A stretch of DNA of 48,552 bases, taken from NCBI GenBank assembly GCA_028293745.1, contig JAQGOF010000002.1, positions 1 through 48,552 of the forward strand. The letters are read 5' to 3'. Each line of letters begins with the position of its first letter. The first letter of the stretch is position 1. The notes beneath the pieces were generated by a model. That model was not told where the DNA came from. It saw nothing but the letters and a program-made list of their open reading frames with translations, and did no database searches. Origin of the DNA: Gammaproteobacteria bacterium. Lineage in GTDB: Bacteria > Pseudomonadota > Gammaproteobacteria > Steroidobacterales > Steroidobacteraceae. Position numbers and translations under genes: made by a program. Below are positions 41,819 to 48,552 of the stretch, in pieces.

Positions 41819-43786
41819 ATGATGCCACCGGTCGCCACCCAGTCGAGTGAAGGAATGCGCGTGGTGCCGCAGACCGCGGATGCCGATCTGCTCGCGAAGC
41901 AATTGCGATCGGTTGCCGATGTCGAGGCCATAGAGCAGACGCCTCTCGATGAGCGACTGAAAGTACTCGATTTCACGCGGCGCGTAGCGCTGGCACTCGC
42001 TGCGCGCGATCCTGCAGATGCGGCAATCCTCTACGTACCGGATGGCGATACCGAGCGGCCCGCGGAGTGCGTCTCATTCGCCACGTTGCGTGACAACATT
42101 GCCCGTACCCGGTCGCTGCTGCGAGCTCACGGCATCGGCCGCAATGACGTAGTCGCGATACTCCTGCCGGCCGTGCCAGATCTTTATTGGTCGATTCTCG
42201 GCGCGATGTCCGCCGGAGTTCCGTTTCCGGTGAATTGGATGCTGGAATCCAGGCACCTGCTGTACCTGCTGACGGAGGCAAAAGCGAAGGCGGTGATCGC
42301 GCTCGGTCCCACACCGGGCTTCAGGATCTGGGAATCGATGCAGGCGCTCGTGGGCGAGCTACCAGCGAGCGTGCCGATCTGGTCCGTTCGTGGTCCCGGA
42401 GGCGCGGTGTTGGAGCAGAGCGATCTTTCCGGCCACCTCGCGCGACAGGGCGGGATCGACTCCGCGGGGATCGACTCCGGCGGAATCGACCGGGCCGGGA
42501 TCACAGGCACCGACATCGCGGCCTACATCCATTCCGGCGGCACCACCGGCTTGCCGAAGATCGTCAAAATCTCGCACGCCAATCTGTCCTACCGGCACTG
42601 GGCGTTGCAACTGGCCTCCAAGGCCGTCCTGGGCGAAGTGATCCTCCACGATACACCCATGTTCCACATTGGTGGGATCGCCGGTCGCTGTCTGCCCCCG
42701 CTCGCCAGCGGCGCCACTGTCCTCATTCCGAGCATCATGGGTGCCCGGGACAAACGGTATATCGCCAGCTACTGGAAATTTGTCGAAAAATACCGTGTCA
42801 CCCGGCTCTCGGGAGTGCCTACCACGCTTGCCACACTGGCCGAGTCGCCGCCGCCGCGGGGCGTTGATTTGTCCTCGCTGAAGCCTTACTTCATCACTGG
42901 CTCTACCGCCATGCCCAACGCGGTGCGCGCGCGATTCGAGGGCGTTTCGGGCGTTCGCATACTCAACTCCTACGGTTTGACCGAGAACACGGCCAGCGTG
43001 GCGATCGAGCCCCGCGATGGAACGCGCAAGGAGGGCAGCTCGGGAATTCGTTTGCCATATACCCACATCCGCGCTGTTGAATTGGACGACCAACGCAACA
43101 CGGTGCGTATATGTGAACCTGGCGAGATCGGCATGTTGCTGATCAAGGGGCCCGGGGTTACACCCGGCTACCTCAATCCGGCCCACGAAGCTGCGGCTCG
43201 CTCCGCAGACGGATGGCTGATCACGGGCGATCTGGGGAGAATCGACAAGGATGGCTATCTGTTCGTGACCGGCAGGGCGAAGGACGTCATCATTCGGGGC
43301 GGTCATAACATCGATCCGGCTGTCATCGAAGAGGCGTTGTTGAAATCGCCGCACGTGCTGCACGCCGCCGCTGTGGGAAAACCAGACGCCTACGCCGGCG
43401 AGCTTCCCGTCGCATACGTGGAACTCGTGCCCGGCGCGCAAGCCACCGCTGCCGATCTCATCGATTTCGCGGCACAGCACATAGCCGAAAGGGCCGCCAT
43501 CCCGAAGGAAATTTTTATTGTCGAAAGGATACCGCTCACCGATGTCGGCAAACCCGTCAAGGCCGCGCTACGCCGGGAGGCCGCGCTGCGCAAGTTCCAA
43601 ACAGTGCTGTCGGCAGCAGTTGGCGAACCGCTCGCGGTGCAGGTCCGGCCAGATGCGACCCAGGGCATTCTCGTGATCATTCGGTTGACAGATCGCTACG
43701 CCACCGAGCGAGATACTCTGAGTCAACGCATTCAGGAGGTAATGGACCAATACGCGTTCGCCTACGCGATCGAATGGAGCGATTGA
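41819..43786 (+). CDS. Acyl-CoA synthetase / AMP-dependent ligase
   Basis: A 655-residue adenylate-forming enzyme that activates a carboxylic acid as its CoA thioester. The phosphate-binding loop is YIHSGGTTGLPKIVKIS; further core motifs are HIGGIAGRCLPPLASGATV, ILNSYGLTENTASVAI, GWLITGDLGRIDKDGYLFV and GRAKDVIIRGGHNIDPAVIE. The catalytic lysine lies in LTDVGKPVKAALR. The protein is about 90 residues longer than many relatives at the C-terminus (after PVKAALR), and a five-residue repeat (GIDSA/GIDSG/GIDRA) sits just before the P-loop, near residues 212-226. The acid substrate is unknown; the uptake genes and CitE-type lyase nearby suggest a dedicated organic-acid pathway. It is divergent from LysR, and the lyase gene follows after 20 bases. 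Confidence 0.88.
   Translation: MMPPVATQSSEGMRVVPQTADADLLAKQLRSVADVEAIEQTPLDERLKVLDFTRRVALALAARDPADAAILYVPDGDTERPAECVSFATLRDNIARTRSLLRAHGIGRNDVVAILLPAVPDLYWSILGAMSAGVPFPVNWMLESRHLLYLLTEAKAKAVIALGPTPGFRIWESMQALVGELPASVPIWSVRGPGGAVLEQSDLSGHLARQGGIDSAGIDSGGIDRAGITGTDIAAYIHSGGTTGLPKIVKISHANLSYRHWALQLASKAVLGEVILHDTPMFHIGGIAGRCLPPLASGATVLIPSIMGARDKRYIASYWKFVEKYRVTRLSGVPTTLATLAESPPPRGVDLSSLKPYFITGSTAMPNAVRARFEGVSGVRILNSYGLTENTASVAIEPRDGTRKEGSSGIRLPYTHIRAVELDDQRNTVRICEPGEIGMLLIKGPGVTPGYLNPAHEAAARSADGWLITGDLGRIDKDGYLFVTGRAKDVIIRGGHNIDPAVIEEALLKSPHVLHAAAVGKPDAYAGELPVAYVELVPGAQATAADLIDFAAQHIAERAAIPKEIFIVERIPLTDVGKPVKAALRREAALRKFQTVLSAAVGEPLAVQVRPDATQGILVIIRLTDRYATERDTLSQRIQEVMDQYAFAYAIEWSD
42452..42511 (+). 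repeat. Short in-frame tandem repeat (15-nt unit) in the acyl-CoA synthetase gene
   Basis: Three full 15-base units beginning GGGATCGACTCCGCG, then GGGATCGACTCCGGC and a more diverged GGAATCGACC-type unit, followed by a partial fourth. They encode GIDSA, GIDSG, GIDRA and GIT. The first two units differ at two positions. It lies in the loop before the nucleotide-binding motif and looks like replication slippage; unit number may vary among strains. Confidence 0.65.
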
Positions 43787-43806
43787 GTTCGCAATGAGGT
43801 GCGTCC

Positions 43807-44697
43807 ATGCGTCCACTTCCAGCCTTGCGCAGTCTGCTGTTTGTCCCCGGAAACCGTGAGGAGTTCCTGCCCAAAGCCGCAGCCGCCGGGGCGGATGCGA
43901 TCGTGTTGGATCTGGAGGACTCCGTGCCCCTGCCTGGCAAGCAGGTTGCGCGCGCTCACGTTGCGGCCGAATTGGCGCGCCGGGGCGACCGTCTGACCTT
44001 CATTCGGATTAATCATCCCAGTTGCGGTACGCTCGATGCCGATCTTACGGTGCTGGCGGCACACTCCGCGCAATGTGTCATGTTGCCGAAAGTTGCTTGC
44101 GTCCAAGACGTCGACGAAGTTGACGCTCGGCTATCAACGTTCGAACGCGAGAAAGGACTCGAGCGCGACTCGATTGCCATTCTGGTGGTGATCGAGACTG
44201 CCGTCGGACTGCGTAATGTTTTCGAGATCCTGCACAGCAGGTCGCGCATTCGCGGGGTGGGACTGGCGAGTGCCGAGGAGGGCGACTTGATGCTCGATAT
44301 TGGCGGCAAGTGGACGCCTGGGGGCGAAGCGCTTGCCTACGCGCGTGGCAAGCTCGTTTGCGACGCACGAGCGGCTGGCGTCCATTGGTTGATCGACGGC
44401 GCATTTATGAACCTGCACGATTCGCAGGCGCTGCAGACCGAATCCCGCCTCGCGCGCAACTACGGATTCAGTGGCAAGGTGGCCATTCACCCGCGCCAGG
44501 TATCCGTTATCAACGAGGTGTTCTCGCCGACAGCCGCAGAGATCGACCGGGCCCGCAAGCTACTGGAGGCCTTGCGGGAGGCGCACGCACAGGGGCGCGG
44601 CGCCATTCGAGTGCAGGGCATGATGGTGGACTCTGCCAACGTCAGGTGGGCCGGGCGGGTACTCGATTTAGCGCGCTCCGCGGGTCGTATCGGCTAG
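43807..44697 (+). CDS. CitE-like CoA ester lyase (HpcH/HpaI aldolase family)
   Basis: A 296-residue TIM-barrel enzyme. It shows LRSLLFVPGNREEFLPKAAA, ADAIVLDLEDSVP (metal-binding acidic residues), FIRINHPSCGTLDADL, IAILVVIETAVGLRN, GVGLASAEEGDLMLDIG and KVAIHPRQVSVINEVFSP. Relatives cleave or form C-C bonds in CoA thioesters such as malyl-CoA, citryl-CoA or citramalyl-CoA. With the acyl-CoA synthetase immediately upstream it could split a newly activated hydroxyacid. No partner citrate-lyase subunits are present, so it is a stand-alone CitE homologue. Beyond its stop the sequence becomes a graveyard of gene fragments. Confidence 0.88.
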   Translation: MRPLPALRSLLFVPGNREEFLPKAAAAGADAIVLDLEDSVPLPGKQVARAHVAAELARRGDRLTFIRINHPSCGTLDADLTVLAAHSAQCVMLPKVACVQDVDEVDARLSTFEREKGLERDSIAILVVIETAVGLRNVFEILHSRSRIRGVGLASAEEGDLMLDIGGKWTPGGEALAYARGKLVCDARAAGVHWLIDGAFMNLHDSQALQTESRLARNYGFSGKVAIHPRQVSVINEVFSPTAAEIDRARKLLEALREAHAQGRGAIRVQGMMVDSANVRWAGRVLDLARSAGRIG

Positions 44698-44698
44698 C

Positions 44699-44965
44699 CC
44701 CGATCTCAGGGGCGTCCGCCGCGCTTATCCCTACTATGAACGTTTGCGCGCGGAAGATCCCGTGCACTTCGACGAGTGTATCCGGACCTGGCTGGTGACC
44801 CGTCACGAAGATATTGTGGCCGTGCCGCAGCTGCCCCGGATCGCGAAGAAGGAAACAGTGCTGGGTGGCAAGACCATCCCGCAGGGGGCCTTTGTTTTCC
44901 TCTGCTGGGCCTCGGGCAATCGCGATCCGCAACGCTTCGCGGAACCGAGATGTCCGGCTGACTGA
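44699..44965 (+). pseudogene. Cytochrome P450 relic with internal deletion
   Basis: The frame reads an N-terminal P450 segment (AYPYYERLRAEDPVHFDECI, then RTWLVTRHEDIVAV) and passes straight, at V-P-Q-L-P-R, into the K-helix-to-meander segment of the same family (KKETVLGGKTIPQGAFVFLC, then WASGNRDPQRFAEP) before a stop. The roughly 240 residues between these regions, including the oxygen-binding I-helix, are missing, and the haem-binding cysteine loop lies beyond the stop and is absent. It cannot be functional. The deletion keeps the frame. It lies immediately after the CitE-like gene. Confidence 0.7.
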
Positions 44966-45396
44966 TGCCGGCCCCGGGGGCATATCGGCCGACGAGGGAC
45001 ACAACGTCGATCTGCCTCAGGTTTTTCGTGCCACCCAATGCAATCGAAGCCCCAGCTCTCATGTACGGCGACGGTTGGTATTACCTGTTTGTCTCGCTCG
45101 ATTTTTGCTGCCGCGGAACGGGCAGCACTTACAAAATCGCAGTTGGCCGCTCGCGTTATCCCACCGGCCCCTACTTCGACAAGCTCGGTACACCGCTCGA
45201 GCACGGGGGTGGCACGGTTATTCTGTCGGAGCAGGGGACCACGTTCGGTCCGGGCGGACAATCGATCTATGCCGGTTTCCTGGCTTATCACTGCTACGAC
45301 GGCACAGCGAACGGGGATTTCCGGCTGGGCATTCGCAAGGTCGCGTGGAGCGAAGACGGCTGGCCGATCATTGCGAATCCCGTCCCGGGACGATAG
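44966..45396 (+). pseudogene. GH43 arabinanase-like C-terminal fragment
   Basis: From about 45036 the frame reads NAIEAPALMYGDGWYYLFVS, then LDFCCRGTGSTYKIAVGRSR, TGPYFDKLGTPLEHGGGTVI and later LAYHCYDGTANGDFRLGIRK and VAWSEDGWPII. This is the C-terminal half of a five-bladed beta-propeller glycoside hydrolase of family 43 (arabinan endo-1,5-alpha-L-arabinosidase type). The glutamate of IEAP corresponds to the usual general acid, but the earlier blades with the nucleophile-side aspartates are missing and there is no signal peptide. The preceding residues do not match the family. It abuts the P450 relic, so the two were joined by deletion. Whether any product is made is unknown. Confidence 0.65.
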
Positions 45397-45456
45397 CAGC
45401 CGACCGTTGGTTTCCATCGATATGAGCCGCTTTGCACCCGGATGCACTACCTTGCT

Positions 45457-46740
45457 TCAACGCGAGGCGAAATACTTGATAAACGCGTCATCCGCAGGAC
45501 ACGGAACTTCCGGCGTCTCCGTGATGTTACGCGACGTCCCGCTACTATCGTCGGTGCGACCGAATGGCGTCCACAGCCGTCCCGCTTGCGCGCATTCGTA
45601 GGCGTAGCGGGAGAGGGGTCTCATCTTGTCAGCGCGAAACTCATAGGGACCGCCGCGCGGATGGGTAGCCGGCATCGCCGAGTACTGAAGTGTTGCCCCC
45701 TGCAGTTGAGCAGTCGCCGCAGTCAATTCAAGTGTTGTCAGCAACATGTGGTTCAGTCCGGCATGAATGCTTCGCGCGAAAATTGCGCGCGTCGTCAATC
45801 GTGTCGTTTTTGGCGCGTCACCCAGCGGACCGTCGATGATCACATACACAAGTGTGCGGTTCGTGCCGCCGCGTGCTTCGGGCGGCGTTTGCACGAACGC
45901 CGGAGGCACGAAGAACGGCATAGTAGCGGATCCGTCAACGTGAGCCTGATCATGCGGCACGCCATCCTTGTTGATGCGAATCATGACGGGCGGGAACATC
46001 CCAGGCACGCTAGCGGAGGCCACCAAGACGTCGCGAAGAAGGGTTCTTGCGTTTGGGCCACCGTTCTTTGCGATCGCACCGAGGTCCCACACCACCGGCA
46101 TGCCCGTAACCACATCCGTCGTGGCCACAAGCAGTAAGCGTCCTTTCTCCGCCTCGCGCGCAATGGCTTGAATCATTGTCTCGCTGAGGTGCGCATCAAC
46201 GAGCTGCTGCAACGGCTTTCCGCGATACAAGCTAGAGCCGAAGATTACGCCGAGACCGCGTGATTGCAGCAGGTCTTGTCCGGGTCCGCTAGCGAAGACC
46301 TCGAGAAGGTCGGCATCCCACATGGGTCCCAGAAACGCGTAAGGAGCAACTAGCGCGCCGACGCTGACACCCGTTACAACCGTGAAATCCGGTCGTGAGC
46401 CAGTGCGCGTGAGGCCCGCCACGGCGCCAGCACCGAAGGCACCATAGGCGCCACCGCCGGAGAGCGCGAGGATGTTGAGAGGTTCTCCCGGATGCAGTGC
46501 GTGAAGTCGCTCGGCCGCAGCGACGGAAGATACCTCCGAAAACCGACTATCAGCATCGAGCGTGCGGATCGTCATCGGTACGTTGGCCGGCGGTTGCCAA
46601 TCAACCATAGCGGTTGATTCGGCGACTGCGAAGCCCGCACATCCCTGAAGGGCAAGCAGGCAAACGGGATAGATGAGCAGGATCGGCACCAGAAGCCAAA
46701 GGCGCAAGGAGCTAGCCCGTCTGTCACCGGGAAAGCGCAT
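45457..46740 (-). CDS. Patatin-like phospholipase, probable lipoprotein
   Basis: A 427-residue protein. The N-terminal hydrophobic segment LLVPILLIYPVCLLALQGCA ends in a lipobox-like LQGC, so it is probably membrane-anchored. The patatin domain is clear: LSGGGAYGAFGAGAVAGL (oxyanion hole), GVSVGALVAPYAFLG with Ser nucleophile in G-x-S-x-G, and a later DGSATMPFF (Asp of the Ser-Asp dyad, D-G-S). Family members hydrolyse acyl esters of phospholipids. ATG 46740 is preferred because it places the signal sequence at the start; an in-frame start at 46827 would add 29 residues. It is the only gene in its direction here. Confidence 0.82.
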   Translation of the reverse strand: MRFPGDRRASSLRLWLLVPILLIYPVCLLALQGCAGFAVAESTAMVDWQPPANVPMTIRTLDADSRFSEVSSVAAAERLHALHPGEPLNILALSGGGAYGAFGAGAVAGLTRTGSRPDFTVVTGVSVGALVAPYAFLGPMWDADLLEVFASGPGQDLLQSRGLGVIFGSSLYRGKPLQQLVDAHLSETMIQAIAREAEKGRLLLVATTDVVTGMPVVWDLGAIAKNGGPNARTLLRDVLVASASVPGMFPPVMIRINKDGVPHDQAHVDGSATMPFFVPPAFVQTPPEARGGTNRTLVYVIIDGPLGDAPKTTRLTTRAIFARSIHAGLNHMLLTTLELTAATAQLQGATLQYSAMPATHPRGGPYEFRADKMRPLSRYAYECAQAGRLWTPFGRTDDSSGTSRNITETPEVPCPADDAFIKYFASR

Positions 46741-46979
46741 GCGGACTACGCATGCGCCAGAGAGGAGAGCGGTTGTATGCACGGATATCACCAACACCAC
46801 TGTATTCGCCATCTCTGCGGCGAACAATCCGGCGTGGGTAAATAGTGCCTTTCACGATTGTTAATAACAGACAAGCAGCGCTGGATGGAGTCCGCTGATC
46901 TACCCAGAACGAGAGAGCTCGCCCACCCCTAAGAAGGGAGGGCCGCACAATCACGCGCAACCCGCGCAGCTTCCATGCA

Positions 46980-47002
46980 GGTGTTTCCTCAGAGGAAACA
47001 CC
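46980..47002. repeat. Perfect 23-bp palindrome with one-base centre
   Basis: The arm GGTGTTTCCTC is followed by a single A and then its exact reverse complement. No T-run follows it, so it is not a typical terminator for either neighbour, and it sits in a 240-base non-coding gap between two divergent genes. It could be a binding site for a dimeric regulator of the two-gene His-rich unit or the patatin gene, or a recombination site. Confidence 0.55.
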
Positions 47003-47203
47003 GTATCAATGTGACGGGGATGGTTCGCGATGCCGCGCATACGTATTGTGTGTCCACATTCAGGCGCGTCTCGGCACGCGGGAGTCAAAGGAGTATTCCG
47101 TGAGAAAAGAACCGACGGTGTTTTGTGGCAATGCGAGCGCGAGGCAGACTGCGGGCGATCGCACGATCGCAAAGTACGCAGCCTGGATTTGGGAGGTCAA
47201 GCC

Positions 47204-47512
47204 GTGTCCTGTGGCCTAGTCGCGATCCGCATCGCACGGATGTTCGAGGGGTGGGCCGACACGCCAAAGCCGAGCCCGGCGCAACTAACAGCTCTGAGAC
47301 ATTTGCAGAGCGACCTGGGGCCGGCCCTGCACAGTATCGATGTAATCCCCAGTCAAACGGACGACCCCGCTCTCATTCAAGCTGCTGAGCGTGTTCATGA
47401 TGCTCTGCGCGAGCTGCTGGCTGAGATGGCGGTGGTGATCTACGGAGCAAAACGGAGATCCAGCGGTGGGGTTTCGAATTCAATTCCTTTGCAGCCTGGA
47501 GGATCGCGATGA
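47204..47512 (+). CDS. Small hypothetical protein coupled to the His-rich gene
   Basis: A 102-residue protein with no recognised family. It contains ARMFEGWADTPKPSPAQLTA and a long amphipathic helix (ALIQAAERVHDALRELLAEM). I choose GTG 47204 because GGGAGG lies seven bases upstream; the frame stays open further upstream to an ATG at 47030, but that N-terminal part reads like unrelated low-quality sequence. Its stop overlaps the start of the His-rich gene (ATGA), a strong sign of real coding and coupled expression. Function unknown. Confidence 0.5.
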   Translation: MSCGLVAIRIARMFEGWADTPKPSPAQLTALRHLQSDLGPALHSIDVIPSQTDDPALIQAAERVHDALRELLAEMAVVIYGAKRRSSGGVSNSIPLQPGGSR

Positions 47513-47865
47513 GCAAACACACCAAGCATCAAGAGGACACGCATCAGCACGGATTCGCATGCGGCCATGTAGCTATCATTCACGCCGGTCACACCGACTA
47601 TCTGCATGATGGTCACTTACAGTACGCACACCTCGATCACGTTGACGAGCACGTTCTTGAAATCAACGCGATGAATCCAGAGCGATGTACGTCGAGTCAC
47701 GAGTGTGCTGGACACGACAAGGCACATGTACACGGCCCAGGCTGTGCACATGAGCGCGTTCCCCACGGCAGTCACCTTGACTACTTGGTTGACGGCCACC
47801 TGCATCATCCACATGGGAATCATTGTGATGATCACGGGCCTGTTTCGGTGAGGCGCAAGCCATGA
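47509..47865 (+). CDS. Histidine-rich protein with internal 35-residue duplication, putative metal-binding
   Basis: A 118-residue protein containing 25 histidines. Two 35-residue segments, 14-48 and 75-109, align without gaps and agree at 17 positions, with the pattern H-G-x2-C-x-H-x4-H-x2-H-x-D-Y-L-x-D-G-H-L-x3-H. Each copy carries a cysteine and about nine histidines, so each could bind one or more Zn, Ni or Co ions; this is inference from composition. There is no signal peptide, so it is probably a cytoplasmic store or metallochaperone. Its ATG overlaps the previous stop and GGAGGA lies five bases upstream. It is convergent with the LysR gene that follows. Confidence 0.7.
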   Translation: MSKHTKHQEDTHQHGFACGHVAIIHAGHTDYLHDGHLQYAHLDHVDEHVLEINAMNPERCTSSHECAGHDKAHVHGPGCAHERVPHGSHLDYLVDGHLHHPHGNHCDDHGPVSVRRKP

Positions 47866-47908
47866 ATCCGGAGCATCGGTGACGCTGGCCGGACGGCGGA
47901 CGGACAGA

Positions 47909-48552
47909 TTATTCGAAGGCCGCCAGGGAAGCAGCCGGCGTTGTCTTGATCGAGCGCAGAAGGTCGTCGGTGACCGGGTCGTCCCATGGACGCGGAATAT
48001 GGGTAAACTCGATCAACTGATCGATGAAGGTGCGTATCTTGAGCGGCAGGTGTTTACGACTAACGTAGATTGCGTACAGCTGGGGATGCCTGAGCGGATA
48101 CTTCGCAAGAACGGGGCACAGCGCGTCTTTGAACATGGGGTCTTCAAACATCGTGCGCGGTAGTGGCGCGAGACCGATACCGGCACATACGGCGTGCGCA
48201 ACCGCGACACTCATCGATCCGAACCGAAGCACGACGCGGGCCGGGATTTCAAGGTTGCCGTGTGGGCTTGTGAAATGCCACGACTGCCCATTGCCGACCA
48301 TTACGCTGTCGTGTTGGGCGAGATCCTCGGGAGACTGTGGAACGCCGTAGCGCTTCAAATAATTCCTGGAGGCTGCGATGACGAATGGCACCGGTCGGAG
48401 GGGACGGGCAATCAGGCCGGCCGGAGGTGGGTCTGACGTGGCGCGTATCGCGAGATCGTAACCTTCCTCGATCAGGTCCACGAACCGATCTTCGAACGAA
48501 AGATCCACTACGACCTCCGGATAGCGTTGCCGGTAGGCAGCGACCAGATCCA
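47909..48552 (-). CDS. LysR-family regulator, C-terminal part (cut by window edge)
   Basis: The frame is open to the last base of the window and begins inside the effector-binding domain: DLVAAYRQRYPEVVVDLSFE, EEGYDLAIRATSDPPP, IAASRNYLKRYGVP, VAHAVCAGIGLAPLP and a C-terminal tail YVSRKHLPLKIRTFIDQLIE. The order and spacing fit the CrgA/DhaR-like LysR subgroup. The DNA-binding N-terminus lies outside, so neither the target nor the start can be judged. It is convergent with the His-rich gene, with 43 bases between. Confidence 0.85.
   Translation of the reverse strand, partial: DLVAAYRQRYPEVVVDLSFEDRFVDLIEEGYDLAIRATSDPPPAGLIARPLRPVPFVIAASRNYLKRYGVPQSPEDLAQHDSVMVGNGQSWHFTSPHGNLEIPARVVLRFGSMSVAVAHAVCAGIGLAPLPRTMFEDPMFKDALCPVLAKYPLRHPQLYAIYVSRKHLPLKIRTFIDQLIEFTHIPRPWDDPVTDDLLRSIKTTPAASLAAFE

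Noticed and set aside
42359..43480. A 373-codon antisense frame within the acyl-CoA synthetase
   Set aside because: No recognisable motifs, and the opposite strand has every adenylate-forming core motif.
47030..47203. N-terminal extension of the small hypothetical gene from an ATG at 47030
   Set aside because: No ribosome site, composition unlike the rest; GTG 47204 has GGGAGG at ideal spacing.

Overview
The window is high-G+C, densely coded bacterial chromosome. It carries three TonB-dependent outer-membrane receptors, two aromatic-acid:H+ symporter (AAHS) type MFS transporters, a DUF6152 protein beside a multidomain secreted esterase, and a complete lower homogentisate pathway. This mix fits a Gram-negative, nutrient-scavenging, aromatic-degrading gammaproteobacterium, plausibly near Steroidobacteraceae. 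That placement is inferred from gene content only; no rRNA, tRNA or other taxonomic marker is visible.

Layout. 1-3.2 kb: the 3' end of methylthioribose kinase (mtnK), a YkgJ-type cysteine-cluster protein and a B12-binding-type radical SAM enzyme. 3.2-9.5 kb: a patchwork accessory region with an AraC regulator, an alpha/beta hydrolase-cupin pair, the N-terminal half of a PoxB-like thiamine-diphosphate enzyme cut off against an antisense cupin fragment, a nucleotidyltransferase/small-partner pair resembling a toxin-antitoxin module, a HutC-like regulator, a DUF3088 gene, and two near-identical 37-nt repeats. 9.5-15.8 kb: a siderophore-type receptor with a PepSY membrane protein, divergent from an RcnR/CsoR-family metal sensor and a P-type metal ATPase with an atypical transmembrane metal motif. 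15.8-20.2 kb: hpd-hmgA-fahA, converting 4-hydroxyphenylpyruvate to fumarate and acetoacetate, divergent from a MarR regulator with an operator inside the hpd promoter spacer. 20.2-29.3 kb: an AAHS transporter and a three-domain secreted esterase-like protein with DUF6152, then an OmpR/EnvZ-type two-component pair, an NTF2-like protein, a GlcG/HbpS protein and an FAH-family hydrolase.

29.6-36.4 kb holds a tightly coupled six-gene operon that I cannot match to a described system: TonB receptor, two DUF6644 membrane proteins, a diheme CcoP-like cytochrome c, a membrane-anchored PpiC/SurA-like foldase and a HupE/UreJ-like membrane protein. It looks like an envelope uptake or redox pathway for a metal or metal complex. 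36.4-44.7 kb is a likely catabolic locus for an organic acid: cupin, TonB receptor, AAHS transporter, LysR regulator, acyl-CoA synthetase and CitE-type lyase.

44.7-48.6 kb contains gene fossils (a cytochrome P450 with its middle deleted, and a C-terminal piece of a GH43 arabinanase), a patatin-like lipoprotein, a striking 23-bp palindrome, a two-gene unit encoding a histidine-rich internally duplicated protein, and the 3' part of a LysR gene running off the window. No tRNA, rRNA, CRISPR array, intact insertion sequence or prophage gene was seen.
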